Assembly (NCBI GenBank): GCA_946965045.2
Contig: OX337231.1
Span: 992,001 to 1,056,000 of the forward strand
Length of the DNA stretch: 64,000 nucleotides
Source: Epithemia pelagica
Taxonomy: Eukaryota > Bacillariophyta > Bacillariophyceae > Surirellales > Surirellaceae
Direction of reading: 5' to 3'
Shown here: piece after piece, positions 20,493 through 31,850 of the stretch
Layout: every line of letters begins with the position of its first letter
Numbering within the stretch: the stretch's first letter is position 1
Notes under the pieces: model-generated
The model's input: the letters and a program-made list of their open reading frames with translations, nothing else
Told to the model about the DNA's origin: nothing
The model's database searches: none
Program-made: the position numbers and the translations under genes

Positions 20493-22241
20493 ATGGTCGG
20501 TGGCGACGGGCGGTATCAATCTCGACAGCCCCAGGGGGACGACTTTGAAGCTCCCCTATCCCCACTCGTCACTGTTCCTCACGCCTTTCGTCGTCGTGAA
20601 GAATATGTCTATGTTCCCTATTCTCATCAATTGTTGTTGCAGCATCCACTCCTGCACCAGCAACCAACCGGCCTGCTTCCTTCCCAGACAAGGGCGAGAA
20701 ACTTGTCGAGTACCCAAGTAACCGCCGGGTCACGAAAGCACTCCATGGATCTTCGAAACCATTCCAGGATGTTGCGTGTCCTGCTGAATGGTTCCACTAC
20801 TGTGGCCCTCTTTGTGTGGTTGACTCTGCTGTGTTCCCATGATCCCGCTTCTTCCCTGTCCCTGCTGCAATGCTGGTCCCCTTCCCTGGAAGAGTTTCTT
20901 CCGTGTCCCAACACCTGGAACCAGCGACAACTGGGTTTGACCAAATCACGCCGTTCCAACCATCCAAATGATGCAATCCATTCCCACTTGTCTGCAACAC
21001 AAATCACGCGCGAAACATCCAAGAAGCAGACAAGAGCCTCCCCGGTCGTTTTCGCATTCGATGAAAGGGGCGAACCGGGCTATGTTGCGGATCCTAAAGC
21101 ATTGCAAAAGGCTGTAAGAAAGATACAAGAGGATTTCGGGGTACAGCGCAACTTCACCAAATCGTTGGCTTTTAGGGATTCTACGTCAATTCAGGATGTT
21201 GACTTTAAAGAGGAAGAGCCAATTGCACGAGCGTTTTGGACCGCCTTACAAACGGTGGGAGTCCAGGCTCGAGAAGGTACTCGGACGGCGCATATTCCTC
21301 TGACGCGCGAGACCGTGTGTGCACTAGGACCCGGACAAGGAATGGAAGATGAAGGAGGATACAAACTCTTGACGGAAAAAATTCAACTGGTGGCGGAGAA
21401 CCAACACAACAACAATGGGACAAATCCCTCATTGTTGTGTGCCATTTATTCACACCAGGGTATGTTTGACTTGGCACGCACGGCGGCCTTGACCTGGGGC
21501 TCTCATTGCGATGGATTCCTCATCTTTGGGAATGGTCCCACCATTCCTGGATTGGGTTTGGTGCATTTGCCACATGAAGGGGGTGAATCCTATGACAATA
21601 TGTGGCAAAAGGTACGAGCCATTTGGACCTATGTCCATGATCACTATGTGGATCAATTTGACTATTTTCATTTGGGTGGAGATGACATGTATGTCTTGGC
21701 CCCCAATTTGCGATTCCATTTGGCCCGATTAGAGACACAGTTTCCCAAGCAACCAATCTTTACTGGACAGCATGTCCCCCTGCGTGGTGGAAAAGACTCG
21801 TCGTTTTATGTCACGGGTGGACCAGGATATTCCCTGAATCGACTGGCCGTGAAGCAGTTGGTTCAACAGTCCCTGCCGACCTGTCATGTGCACCAACGTG
21901 CTTCGTACGAAGATCGACTAGTGACGGAATGCTTGCGTCGGATTGGAATCGAGGCTCTCGACAGTCGAGACAGCGAGACGGGCGAACAAGTCTACCATGG
22001 CGTGGCGCCCCACACCTTGTACACATCACGAGTCAACAATGACGGTGGTGCCAAATCCTTTCATCACAAGGCCCTGCAGTATTGGTCACAACAACCACAT
22101 TCGTCGTCTTCCGGTGGTGTGGTTGGACCCAAACCGGAACTACACGCCGCCGCCCGGCTCAGTGTGTCCTTTCATAATCTGTATCATCCCCTCTACATGG
22201 CTCGCGTCCATACGATTTTGTATCCCAGTTTGTGTCGGTAG
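20493..22241 (+). CDS. GT31 glycosyltransferase, core-1 beta1,3-galactosyltransferase-like
   Basis: This 582-aa protein is read from the ATG at 20493; earlier in-frame codons give only a TTG. It is a type II membrane protein with a cytosolic tail of about 90 residues, one hydrophobic span (about residues 95-115, VLLNGSTTVALFVWLTLL) and a lumenal catalytic domain. The latter shows the metal-binding GGDDMYV motif near residue 395 and TGGPGYSLNR near 440, both typical of C1GALT-type GT31 enzymes. The later HERxxYEDxxVTECL pattern (seen as QRASYEDRLVTECL) also matches. Expected role: transfer of galactose or a similar sugar to O-linked glycans in the Golgi. The acceptor is unknown. The gene converges on the SVOP-like transporter. 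Confidence 0.82.
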   Translation: MVGGDGRYQSRQPQGDDFEAPLSPLVTVPHAFRRREEYVYVPYSHQLLLQHPLLHQQPTGLLPSQTRARNLSSTQVTAGSRKHSMDLRNHSRMLRVLLNGSTTVALFVWLTLLCSHDPASSLSLLQCWSPSLEEFLPCPNTWNQRQLGLTKSRRSNHPNDAIHSHLSATQITRETSKKQTRASPVVFAFDERGEPGYVADPKALQKAVRKIQEDFGVQRNFTKSLAFRDSTSIQDVDFKEEEPIARAFWTALQTVGVQAREGTRTAHIPLTRETVCALGPGQGMEDEGGYKLLTEKIQLVAENQHNNNGTNPSLLCAIYSHQGMFDLARTAALTWGSHCDGFLIFGNGPTIPGLGLVHLPHEGGESYDNMWQKVRAIWTYVHDHYVDQFDYFHLGGDDMYVLAPNLRFHLARLETQFPKQPIFTGQHVPLRGGKDSSFYVTGGPGYSLNRLAVKQLVQQSLPTCHVHQRASYEDRLVTECLRRIGIEALDSRDSETGEQVYHGVAPHTLYTSRVNNDGGAKSFHHKALQYWSQQPHSSSSGGVVGPKPELHAAARLSVSFHNLYHPLYMARVHTILYPSLCR

Positions 22242-22554
22242 TCCCAGCCAGTTCAAAACGGATCACACTTTGAGCGGGTGGATCTCTAGCAATCAAGGCT
22301 TCGTGAGGAAGAAATTGACACACACTCTTGCATTCGTCCAATCTTTGGTTTCCTTGTGAATATTTTGATATGGAGCTATTAGCAATTTATACTCCTATTC
22401 AATTCTTAGTTAGGAACATCGTTGCCAGAATGTCAGTGAGAGCTACACAGAGTGTGAATTGGAGTAATGCACAACAAGCTCCCCATGCTGTTGTAGTTGT
22501 GAAAAACATGTTGACATCCTCAAACAACTGTCCAAGAATACGACACTTCTTAAC
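22242..22554. other. Convergent 3' region, nothing supported
   Basis: This 313-bp stretch lies between the stop codons of two converging genes and should hold both 3' untranslated regions and polyadenylation sites. Confidence 0.4.
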
Positions 22555-24452
22555 TCACTCCAAGAGTCCATCGCGCTGCTGTTTGTCTTCCCCTCTTGGC
22601 TCAGCTCGGTGTCGCGCCAAATCTTGACGATGTAGTCCCAAGGTTTTGCCCTTGGTCTCCGGCAAGTTCCAAGATGCCCATGCCGTGGCAAGACTCACGA
22701 GCAGAATGACGGTTCCCACCAAATCAAAGGGTTTTTCACTCGAAACTAAATAGGGACTAAAGGCCCCACTCAAACGAGCAATGGCATTGGCCGAACTGTG
22801 ACCCGTGGTCCGCACTTCAGTGGACAAAATCTCGGCCGTCGAAACCCAGGTGGTGCAACTTCCTCCCATGAAAAACATGCGGGCCAAAAAGGCCACCACA
22901 ATCAAGACTCCCCGTGACGACTCTTGTTCGACGCCCTCACCCACCGCTTCCCGAGTGGCCAGCAAACACAAACAAAAGCAAAAGACACCACCGCCCACAT
23001 ATGAACATACTTGAGCCGGAATGCGACCCACGCGATCTACCATTAACAGCACCAAGGTTGTTCCAGCGATTTCCGAACAGGCAATCATCAAAATGGCCAC
23101 GTAGTCAAAGGAGTACTTGCCCGCCTGTTCCATTTCTTCACCCGACGCAAAGACCAAGGTAACCGCAATGATTGTACCGTAGTAGGTAAAGGCAAATCCT
23201 GCCCATGTTACTGTCACAACACAATGCCAAAACTCATGTTAGAAACATCAAAATCTGCGCCTCCCTATGTGTGCCCCCATGCAGTGCGCCCATATTTACA
23301 ACGTACACCATAGAAATATTGTTGTCCTCCTCCATTGTGGTTGGAACAAGTCACAAAAGTTTTCCGTTTCAACGCATTGATCTTCTTCCAGTTGCGTTCC
23401 TTCGGGGAAGATTGTGAATGGATCGTGCCCGTTGAGTCGGGCTGCCTCCCGCAAAATCTCCAAGGCCTCCTTGGACTTGCCTTGAGTGAGCAACCAACGA
23501 GGCGATTCGGGAACATAGAGCATGGACACTATTCAGTTGTGAAAAGAAGGATGTAGAACCCATAAAGCGTCAAAATATTGAGACTTGTGAACAAGCATCA
23601 CGACAGCTACAAAATGACGATGTGTTGCACTCACCAATGCTGGAAACGAGACATGGAATACCACAGACAAACACAAAGACGCGCCATTCATTGTTGCTGC
23701 TATCTCCTTCTTCCTGATCTGCATATCCTAGCGTAAACATTGCAACGATAGGAACCACTGCAGTGAATGGACAAACAAAAGGGGTTAGAAAAGATCATCC
23801 TCGTCATGGAACAAGGCCTCGAAAGCCCTTACGTACAGATCGTCCCTGCTGTCCAAAAGTAATCAATCAGCAGCAAGTTGATTCCTCGATGTGAACCGGG
23901 AACGAATTCGGCCAAGGTATCGAATGGGACAATCAATCCTCCCACACCAAAGCCTACCAAGAAACGGCAAAGGGCCAGTTGCATAAAGTTGTTTGTGGCC
24001 GCCGTGGCAAAGCCAAAGACACAAATCATGAGGGCGGTCGCCCAAAAGACAGGTTTACGACCGATCGAATCCCCTAACGAGCCAAGTACCAAGGTTCCCA
24101 ACAAGGCTCCAAAAAATACCACGCTCGTCATCGTCGCAGCTTGGTCTTCGGTCAAACCCCATTGTGCCTGTAAGACGACCGACAAGAAACTAAGCAACAA
24201 GACTTCCATCGAATCGGCCGCATGACAAAGACCAGCTGCCACCAGGATTCGAAATTGAAATCGCCCCATTCCAATCTTTTCAATCGCGTCATCAATCGAG
24301 ATAGACTGAGCGACAGCAAGATCGTTCATCAATGCCCTCGGAGTGGTGGGAAGACTTCCATAACCATTGTTGGTGCTGCCATTCTTCGTCGTATTGATGT
24401 TAGTTGTGGTGTTTGTGGTGGGTGGAGAACCCACGAGTTCAAGGCTAGTCAT
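22555..24452 (-). CDS. SVOP/SV2-like MFS transporter, copy 1
   Basis: The exons are 23837-24452, 23635-23757, 23307-23528 and 22555-23210, joined by three phase-1 introns of 79, 106 and 96 bp; the product has 538 aa. Twelve hydrophobic segments, the loop motif GDSIGRKPVF after TM2, the VDRVGRIP repeat in the second half and PETKGKTLG at the end identify the sugar-porter/SVOP branch of the MFS. The closest relative in this window is the gene at 52239-54267, with all three introns at the same positions. The substrate is unknown; animal SVOP/SV2 and plant relatives carry organic ions or vitamins. The preferred start is Met at 24452 (MTSLELVG); an in-frame ATG at 24590 would add 46 residues of leader-like sequence. 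Confidence 0.85.
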
Positions 24453-24892
24453 CTTGGCCCAGAACGAAACCTTTCTTCTTGATCGACACAGCCACAACGG
24501 TAGGAAGCTTCTTCCCTTTCTCTGTTTTTTGTTACGAATGCACAAGTGTTGCGATGCGTTTGTGTTGGATCGAGGAGTTGCACCAGGCATTTCTGTGAGT
24601 GTGATGGTTTTGTCCTTGTGCTGGTACTGGGAGCCCGCACATCCGTTGTCCCTAAATACTCATATGTACTCTCGATCAAACCATCCGTTGGACGCCGGAC
24701 GATGACCTCCATAACGGTCGGTCCGCCTGAGCGTTCATGAAGGGGGACGTATAGAAGGACTGACGGCGGACGCTCATCTTTTTTGGAACAGGAACAGGAC
24801 AGCAAGCAAGAAAAGAGAACGATAAGATCCAAGATATCGTCATTAATTCTGCAGCACTGAAAGACAAAGATTGTTGTTTACTTGGCAAGGCA
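24453..24892. promoter_or_regulatory. Divergent intergenic region, SVOP-like / lipoyl-fold genes
   Basis: This 440-bp region carries the promoters of two divergent genes. It contains the alternative upstream ATG of the transporter at 24590. No motif was recognised. Confidence 0.4.
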
Positions 24893-25495
24893 ATGGTTTC
24901 CAGAATTAGTTTGTCGCTGATGCGGTCTGTTCGCATGGGTGGGGTCATTCCTTCGAGATCCGTCTCTGGATGTTTGGAAAGACGCGGTCACACGTTGCCA
25001 TCAAGGTTTCGAGTTCGACATTATCCGTCGCCAGGCATTTCTGGTAGTGCGTTTTCGAGACATTTCGGCGGAAGATCAGAGAGTAGGGATGATGAGTCTG
25101 AGGCAAAGCCGGGTCCAATGAAAGTGACAATTGCCAACGAACAAGCGGGAGAAAATCTCGGAAATGATTCGGAGACCCCCGCTCATGATATTGATCTGGA
25201 TCGCAGTCTGTATACCAAAGAAGTTAAAGTCCGAATGCCTGAAATGGATGAATACGATGCAAGAATATTGAAATGGTACAAAAAGGAGGGCGACGTTGTG
25301 TTGAGAGACGACAGTTTATGTGACATTGCCACAGATAGTTTTGATTTTACCATGCAAACGGAGGATGAGCACCCAGCCATTATGGGTCCCATACTTGTTC
25401 CCGCCTCGGAAACCGAAATTGTGCCGGACGATACCGTTATTTGCATTCTATTGCACAAAGAAGAACCGAAAGAGGAGGAGAAGAAGGACGAGTGA
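24893..25495 (+). CDS. Stand-alone lipoyl/biotinyl-fold protein lacking the lipoylated lysine
   Basis: This single-exon protein has 200 aa. The first 50 residues are rich in Arg and Ser and poor in acids, as in a mitochondrial presequence. Residues about 112-190 follow the E2 lipoyl-domain pattern: MPEMDEYDARILKWYKKEGD, then the turn where E2 proteins have ETDKA, then ILVP...DDTVICIL. At the turn this protein has ATDSF, so the lysine that carries lipoate is replaced by Ser. A Glu/Lys tail ends the chain. No E1/E3-binding or acyltransferase domain is present. It could be a structural or regulatory partner of a 2-oxoacid dehydrogenase complex, which is inference. Confidence 0.7.
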   Translation: MVSRISLSLMRSVRMGGVIPSRSVSGCLERRGHTLPSRFRVRHYPSPGISGSAFSRHFGGRSESRDDESEAKPGPMKVTIANEQAGENLGNDSETPAHDIDLDRSLYTKEVKVRMPEMDEYDARILKWYKKEGDVVLRDDSLCDIATDSFDFTMQTEDEHPAIMGPILVPASETEIVPDDTVICILLHKEEPKEEEKKDE

Positions 25496-26110
25496 GAGGA
25501 TGAAGGCCGGAATGGTCTTGTGGAGCTCGGTGGTTTGACACAGTGGATCATAGTGAATGGGTATGTGGCAAATGAATAAGCTCCATGGAGTTAATCACAC
25601 AGTGCATAGGACTGATATGCCCATTTTTGATCATGTTCCTGTGTGCATCACCGATGAGATCTTGTCCTTTGTGGCCAAACGAAACCGTTATCTCCAAAAT
25701 TGTCTCATGGGGCATTTCTATGCAAAAGAGGTGCGACGAGTACGTTGTTTGACTTTTGTGGAGAGTATGGCCATGGCAGCGGTACCATACAAAAGTGTAC
25801 TCCTAATAGGAGTGGACCTTGCTCTATCTTTGTATTCGTATGGCGGGAACACATAGCTGGAATAGCACTACCGTCTTGCCCCCGTCCGTCAAAGGTATAT
25901 TGCCACTCCCAAGCGTTAACGTAGTTATATTGCTGGGATGAGAAGATCCCTTGAAATATTATTGCCACGCTGTGATGACAATGTTGCTAAGGAGTATTCG
26001 GAACGCTGTGCCAACGGTCCGGGGCCGCGAAACGACTTCCACACAGTCCAGTCGACACGAGAGGTATCACATGAAAGTCCGAGTTGCCTTGCTCTTGTTG
26101 GTCCATCACC
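25496..26110 (+). other. Intergenic region with a possible gene relic
   Basis: A plus-strand frame from 25557 to 25856 encodes DHVPVCITDEILSFVAKRNRYLQNCL and then a hydrophobic tail. The first part has a protein-like composition and may be a relic of a longer gene, but no family was established. The right part is the Dicer promoter. Confidence 0.25.
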
Positions 26111-29100
26111 ATGGAATTCGCTGATCCACCCGAAAACGTGCCATCCTTACTGGAAGGACCGGTGCGGAAGAAAGCAAAGGTGACTGGAAGCATTACTACA
26201 GGAAAAGCCGACAACAACGGTGTCCACCACAAAGCCATCCAAGAAAGAAGATACAACCGCCGAGCGTCATCTTCGTCCATGAACGACGCCACCTCAAGCA
26301 GCAGCGATTACGTCATTGATCGATACGGTACGGCACCATCTACCCAAGAGATCGAATCGTTCTTCTTGAAGGAACCCGTGACGAGTGAAGAACGTAAACT
26401 GGTTGAACCTATTTTGCGAGTCAACATTGAAAGTGTGTTGAAAAAGTTGGAACAAAAAGGTGCGGGGAAAGCCTACCGGGAATACGTCGAGGCACGGAAA
26501 TCACAGGAAAGGGTGGAGCGGCAGAGAAAGGCCAAGGAAGAGAAAAGCTACGATGAATCAGCAGTATTCAAAGGAATACCGCGATCGTATCAAATCAAAC
26601 TCATGAATCGCGCGGCTGAGATGAACACAATTGTCCACTTGGGGACTGGCATGGGCAAAACCTTGATTGCTGTGTTACTCATTAAGCGCATGACTGGATT
26701 AGATGAGGAAGGGAAAGAATCGGAAACATCAGGGAAAACAGAAGATAGCCCGAAGGATGGTGATGAGAGAATGTCAACCAGTGGGACAGAAGAACCAAAT
26801 GAAACCACAAAGAAAAAGCAGACGAAAATTGTGTTCTTGGTACCGAGTGTTGCTCTGGTTTTACAGCAAACGGCAACTATGAAGGCAAATCTTCCTCTTT
26901 TGATAGGCACTGCGTATCGCGCCACGGTGAATTCCGAAAGATCGAGGAAACAATTGGCCAAATGTGATATGCTGGTGGCCACTCATGGTGCCTATTTGGA
27001 TTTGCTGCTTCATTTTGGTGATTTATTCACGCTTGAAGAGGTTAAGCTGTTGATTTTGGACGAATGCCACAACTGTGTGAAAGTAAGTGGAAACTTCCAA
27101 TGAGGGTCTTAGATTTTGTTGAGGACTCCTCTGTGATGCTAACAACAACATCTGCAGAACTCTCCGTACGCTACTCTGATGAGACAATTTTACCATCCCC
27201 TTGCCAAAGAACAACGTCCCCGCGTATTGGGATTGACAGCCTCGCCACTGATCAACATGAAGAAGAACTGTAGTCATGAAGAATTGGCTCAAAAGTTGAA
27301 CGAACTGGAAACAACCCTTGACGCCCGAGTGGTACCCTTGACCGATCTTGGTTTGGAAGCGGAGGACATCCCGGCGTTCCTTCGCAAAGAGGCAAAGGAA
27401 GAGATTGTTACATTCCAAAAGGCAAAACTCTCCATCGGTCACAATAATTTCAAGGACTTTAACTGGGATGATAATTTTCAATGTGCTGGTCTAAATCGAG
27501 CACGGGAAAAAGAATTTCGACAATTACAAGCCTTGTACGAGGATTTGGGGCCACGTGTGACTCAAATTTTGTGCGAACAACTTGGAAAAGAAATTACACG
27601 TAATGTTTATGAGCAGGAAAGTGCCGCTGAGTTTCAGAGCGCTCATAAATTCCTACACACGGTCGTGACACACTGCAAGCGTTACTGTCGTCTTTTTCCG
27701 CAATCTCAGTACACACCAAAATTGCGGGCCTTGCATTCGTTGTTGAATCAGCAACTGGGTCAACGTCCGGATGCCGTTGGATTAATCTTTGTGCAGAGGC
27801 GGGTGACGGCCTTGGCCTTGGCAGAGCACTTTCGACTAGTCATGGCGCAGCGACACGAACACAAACACGCAACCAGTCCAGAAATTTCTCCTTCTAAAGA
27901 GAATCAGGTCGTTGAAGAATGCTACCCTATAGCAGATAATTCTGATCCAACAGATACGATGGGTCAGTTTGACGACGCGGATGAGGATGCCGACGTAACG
28001 TTCGATGTCGAGGTCGAACCTATCGCCACCACGCCAAATGAGTCATCCCTGACAATAATGAATGGAGCACCCGAGGGCATCTCTGAAAACATGGACCAAT
28101 TTGATGATGCCATGGAAGATGATCCGTTCGAAATCGCTGCACCGGCAGCGACAAAACCCAGTACGCAATTGATCCATTCAGGAAGTTTCGTCGATGATTC
28201 AATCATTGTGGATGTCAAAAGTAGTGCTTTAGTGCGGAAAGCGAGTAGTATGTTCCGCGTCACACGGAAATCAGAAGAAAAGAAATCAAAGAAACACCAG
28301 AGAGACAGCGTGGACGTCGATGAGATTGAGAAGGAAGAGGCCACGAGTCTTCGACAGCATGAAATATCCATTCGGGAAGTATTGAGCAAAATGCGACGAC
28401 GAGAGATCAATGTACTTATTGCTACCTCAGTTGTGGAAGAAGGCGTGGATGTTCAGGCTTGCTCTTTTGTGGTAGTCTTTGATGCGTTGACATCACTCAA
28501 AGCTTTTATCCAAATGAAAGGAAGAGCGCGACAAAAGGACGCCTTCTTCTTTGTTTTCGAAGAAGAAGACGTCGACAATGACGCCATGCCTCTGAGCACT
28601 GTGAAAGATGTTGAAGCGCGAGTGAATGAGTTCTTGGCATCTCGCAAGTCCTCCAATATGGCATTATCCGAAGCGCAATTGGACACAAGTATCCTAGAAC
28701 TTACGCTTTCTGATGGGGATGAAATGACATGTGAGGAGGAGAAAGCTTTGGAAGACAAGGAATTTCGCACGAAGCATGGCCTCGTCGCAATGCGTGGAGC
28801 AAAATCGCTTCTCCATAGATACGCTCTGATGCAACCAATGGATCCTGCTGTTCGAACATCTCGAGCTTCGATGCGAGCTCATTTGCCTTCTTTTGATCAT
28901 GAATTGAATCAGCTTTCCTTACCGTCGCACGTGGGAACCTATGAAGACATCAGAATAATCTCACTCCCAAATCGTTACGTCGGGCGTCCAAAGAAAGAGC
29001 GCGAATCGTTAGTGTCGCTTCGGGCATGCGTGCGCTTGTACAAACATGGTCTGTTGAACGATCGTCTTCTGCCTCTGTCAGAGCACGACATACAACAACG

Positions 29101-31510
29101 ATTTGTTAAGGCGACACAACGTTCGGCATCTCGCGAGGCCACTGTCAACGTCATGAAACCCGTGTGGTCCGATTTGGGCGAACATTCTACCATCCAATTG
29201 TACCTCCATCCCATTGTTTATCGGGGAGAAACGTTAGAGGGCTACTTAAACCAGTTCAACTCAGAAGGCAAACAATTGGGGATACTGTCTTGGACACCAA
29301 TTGTCGATATTCCGAACTATGACTATTCGACTGGCCAGATGGGAAACGTTGTGGTCACCCTTGGAGAAGGCATCACCGTATCGTGCTCTTCTACGCAAGT
29401 GGAAACTGCGTCAAAGTTTTTCGATCTAGTTTGGAATGCTCGGTGGAAACGCCGTACCTTGGACACTCACTTCAGGTGCAGCGAATCGTCATCAAGTTAC
29501 TTTGTGTATCGAATTGTTTGCTTGAACAACGAAGGCAACCTAGACTGGGAGCATATGGATGAATTGATAAAAGACAGCGAAAGGTCTGCAAAAGAACGGA
29601 CGGATATTGTGAAGAACATTGACACCAAAATCACATTCAGTACTCCCCGTCTTTGGAGTCCGACGTATGACGAGAATGCATGCTATCTGGTGTTTGGTCC
29701 GTCAAGTGATGTGTGCGACTCTGTATTTCCCCATGATCATCACGACGAAAGGATAAAGACTTACAAGGATTACTACGAGTTCCAGCACCAGGTCAAGGTC
29801 CCAGCGGATTCGATTCTTTATGATGCGGTACGGCAGTGGCAACTTCCTCGTCGAGCGTGGTCTGAAAGTCATGAGGAAGTTGGTGAATTGAAGCAAGTAA
29901 AGCTACCACATGTTGTTTGCATGGAAGCAGTCTTGGCCAATGCGGGAATATCCTTATTGACTATCCTGCTTCCTCAGTTTTGCCATCATGTCGAAATCTG
30001 TGTGGCGCTGCAAAAGTTCCTCGAGCACGTGACAGAGAATATCCCTGACCTTGCTCAGTTTCTGACGCAGATACCTAGAAAAACATTGCTTGATGCAATC
30101 ACTGCGAAATCTTGCAATGCCACGGGAAGTTATGAGAAGTTAGAATGGCTCGGGGACGGGGTTCTGAAGTTGGTGCAAACGGATGCGCTCATTAATTCGA
30201 CGGACCTCGGGAATTGGATACGTCACTTGCCAGAGGGCTATCTTAACTCCGCGAGATCATTCATGGGATCGAATCGGACTTTAGCAGTTGCCTGTAAGAA
30301 ACTGAAGCTGGAACGATTCATACAAACAGAGTCACTGTCGCGGGGTCTCTGGACACCGGCTCCCATGGAATTGGTTGATGGCCAAAACAAACCAGTTGAT
30401 AGCCAGTCTGTGGCAGACGGTAAAGTTTGTGCGGATGTCCTAGAATCGCTACTTGGACTGGTCTATCTGGAATTTGGCTACCGAGAGGCGCTGATTGCCT
30501 CTGACGCACTCCAACTCACCATCCCACACAAAGATAATGAGTTGCTAGAATCGACGAAAATGCAGGCTGGAAGCTTAAATGCTGGCCGAAGTATAGACGC
30601 GGTGGAAACCTTCACAGGATATCATCCTTTTGTGCGAAAGTCCTTGGTGGAAGAAGCACTCACCCATCCGACGAAGCTTTCTGTATCAACAAGTTATTCC
30701 TCGTACCAACGCCTCGAGTGGATCGGAGATGCCGTGTTATGCCTGGCCATGCGATGTTGGATTTACAAGAACATGCCGCAATTGGAGCTTGGTTCCATGG
30801 TTCTTTTAGAAGCAACGCTTGTGTGTAACGAAACTCTTGCGTTCCTTGCTCAACGAGCATCTCTTGCGAAACATTTACGTCACGGCGACCAAACTCTTCC
30901 CGGCCGAATCGAAAACTATGAATGGTCGGTCCAAGAAGACGGACGGGGGCTTTGGGGAACCGACCCTCCTAAGGCGTTGGCAGACATTGTCGAGGCGATT
31001 TTCGGAGCTGTTTTCATTGACGGAGGGATTCATGCAGGTCAAAAAGCGGTGTATCATGCTTTTCGGAGTATCCTTGATTCCATTAAAAGTTCATCAGACA
31101 AGGAGATTGAACGATATTGTTGTCATCCGAAACGGAGCATCTTGTCAGAGCTCGGTTGTTTAGTTTCGCTGGAACAGAGAAAGGAAGAAACATTGTCGGT
31201 TTCTTCTCCATCCTTGAATGTCTGGTGTGGCGATGATTGGCGGCACCCTCATGCCACGAGAAGCAACCCTGTCCTTATCATGAAATGCTTGGGAGACACA
31301 ATGATGGCTGTATCAGACCATGTCGCGTCGTCAGCGATGAATCGTGCGTGTTATTTTGTGTTGTCATTTCTCTTTGAGAACAAAGAGTATATAAATCGTT
31401 TTCGCAAGTTGAAGGCAGATGTTCAGAGGAGCTGGACGGGGAAGGAAGTGCAGTTTGACAATGATATATCTAGTGATATACCCTTGCCAGACGACGAGAA
31501 CGATACCTAG
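26111..31510 (+). CDS. Dicer-like ribonuclease with helicase and two RNase III domains
   Basis: The exons are 26111-27082 and 27158-31510, with a 75-bp intron (donor GTAAGT, acceptor tctgcag); the product has 1774 aa. The N-terminal helicase has Walker A GTGMGKT (about 178-184), a DECH box (about 317-320, just before the intron) and a helicase C part with ATSVVEEGVDVQ and QMKGRARQ (about 745-790). The middle region fits the Dicer dimerisation and linker zones, but no clear PAZ domain was seen. RNase IIIa has EKLEWLGDGVL (about 1316) with ADVLESLLG (about 1416). RNase IIIb has RLEWIGDAVL (about 1510) with DIVEAIFGAVF (about 1600). Both thus keep the Glu/Asp pairs that bind metal. No C-terminal dsRNA-binding domain is visible. 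The protein should cut double-stranded RNA into small RNAs. Confidence 0.92.
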
Positions 31511-31850
31511 CCAGAGCTGCTGCTGATTGATGCTGTTGCTGGCTTGTGGTTGTCAAGCCAGCAACTTCATCGAAGAGCAACACTGCTGATGGTCGTTCTC
31601 GTGAAAGACTCATTTCTCTTGCTTCCATTGGATGGGGAAAAAGTTGGGTATAATAGATCTTGACAATGGTAAATCTACAAGTAATCATGCTAAAGAGGTA
31701 AGCAGTAGCTATCATCGGGAACAAGGAGAAATCAGTTGGAAATGAGATCCAGAACAACCAGCTGCTTCATCCTGATGGCAGAAAACCCGCTTTCTCTGCA
31801 CTTGTTTGAGGGTTGCTGTCATCCCAAGTTTGAAACGCATAAGGTTTGAG
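31511..31850. other. Convergent 3' region, nothing supported
   Basis: This 340-bp stretch lies between the stop codons of the Dicer and sulfotransferase-like genes. It contains an imperfect palindromic stretch around ctgttgctggcttgtggttgtcaagccagcaac (31531-31563), which could fold as a hairpin in the Dicer 3' untranslated region. Confidence 0.4.
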
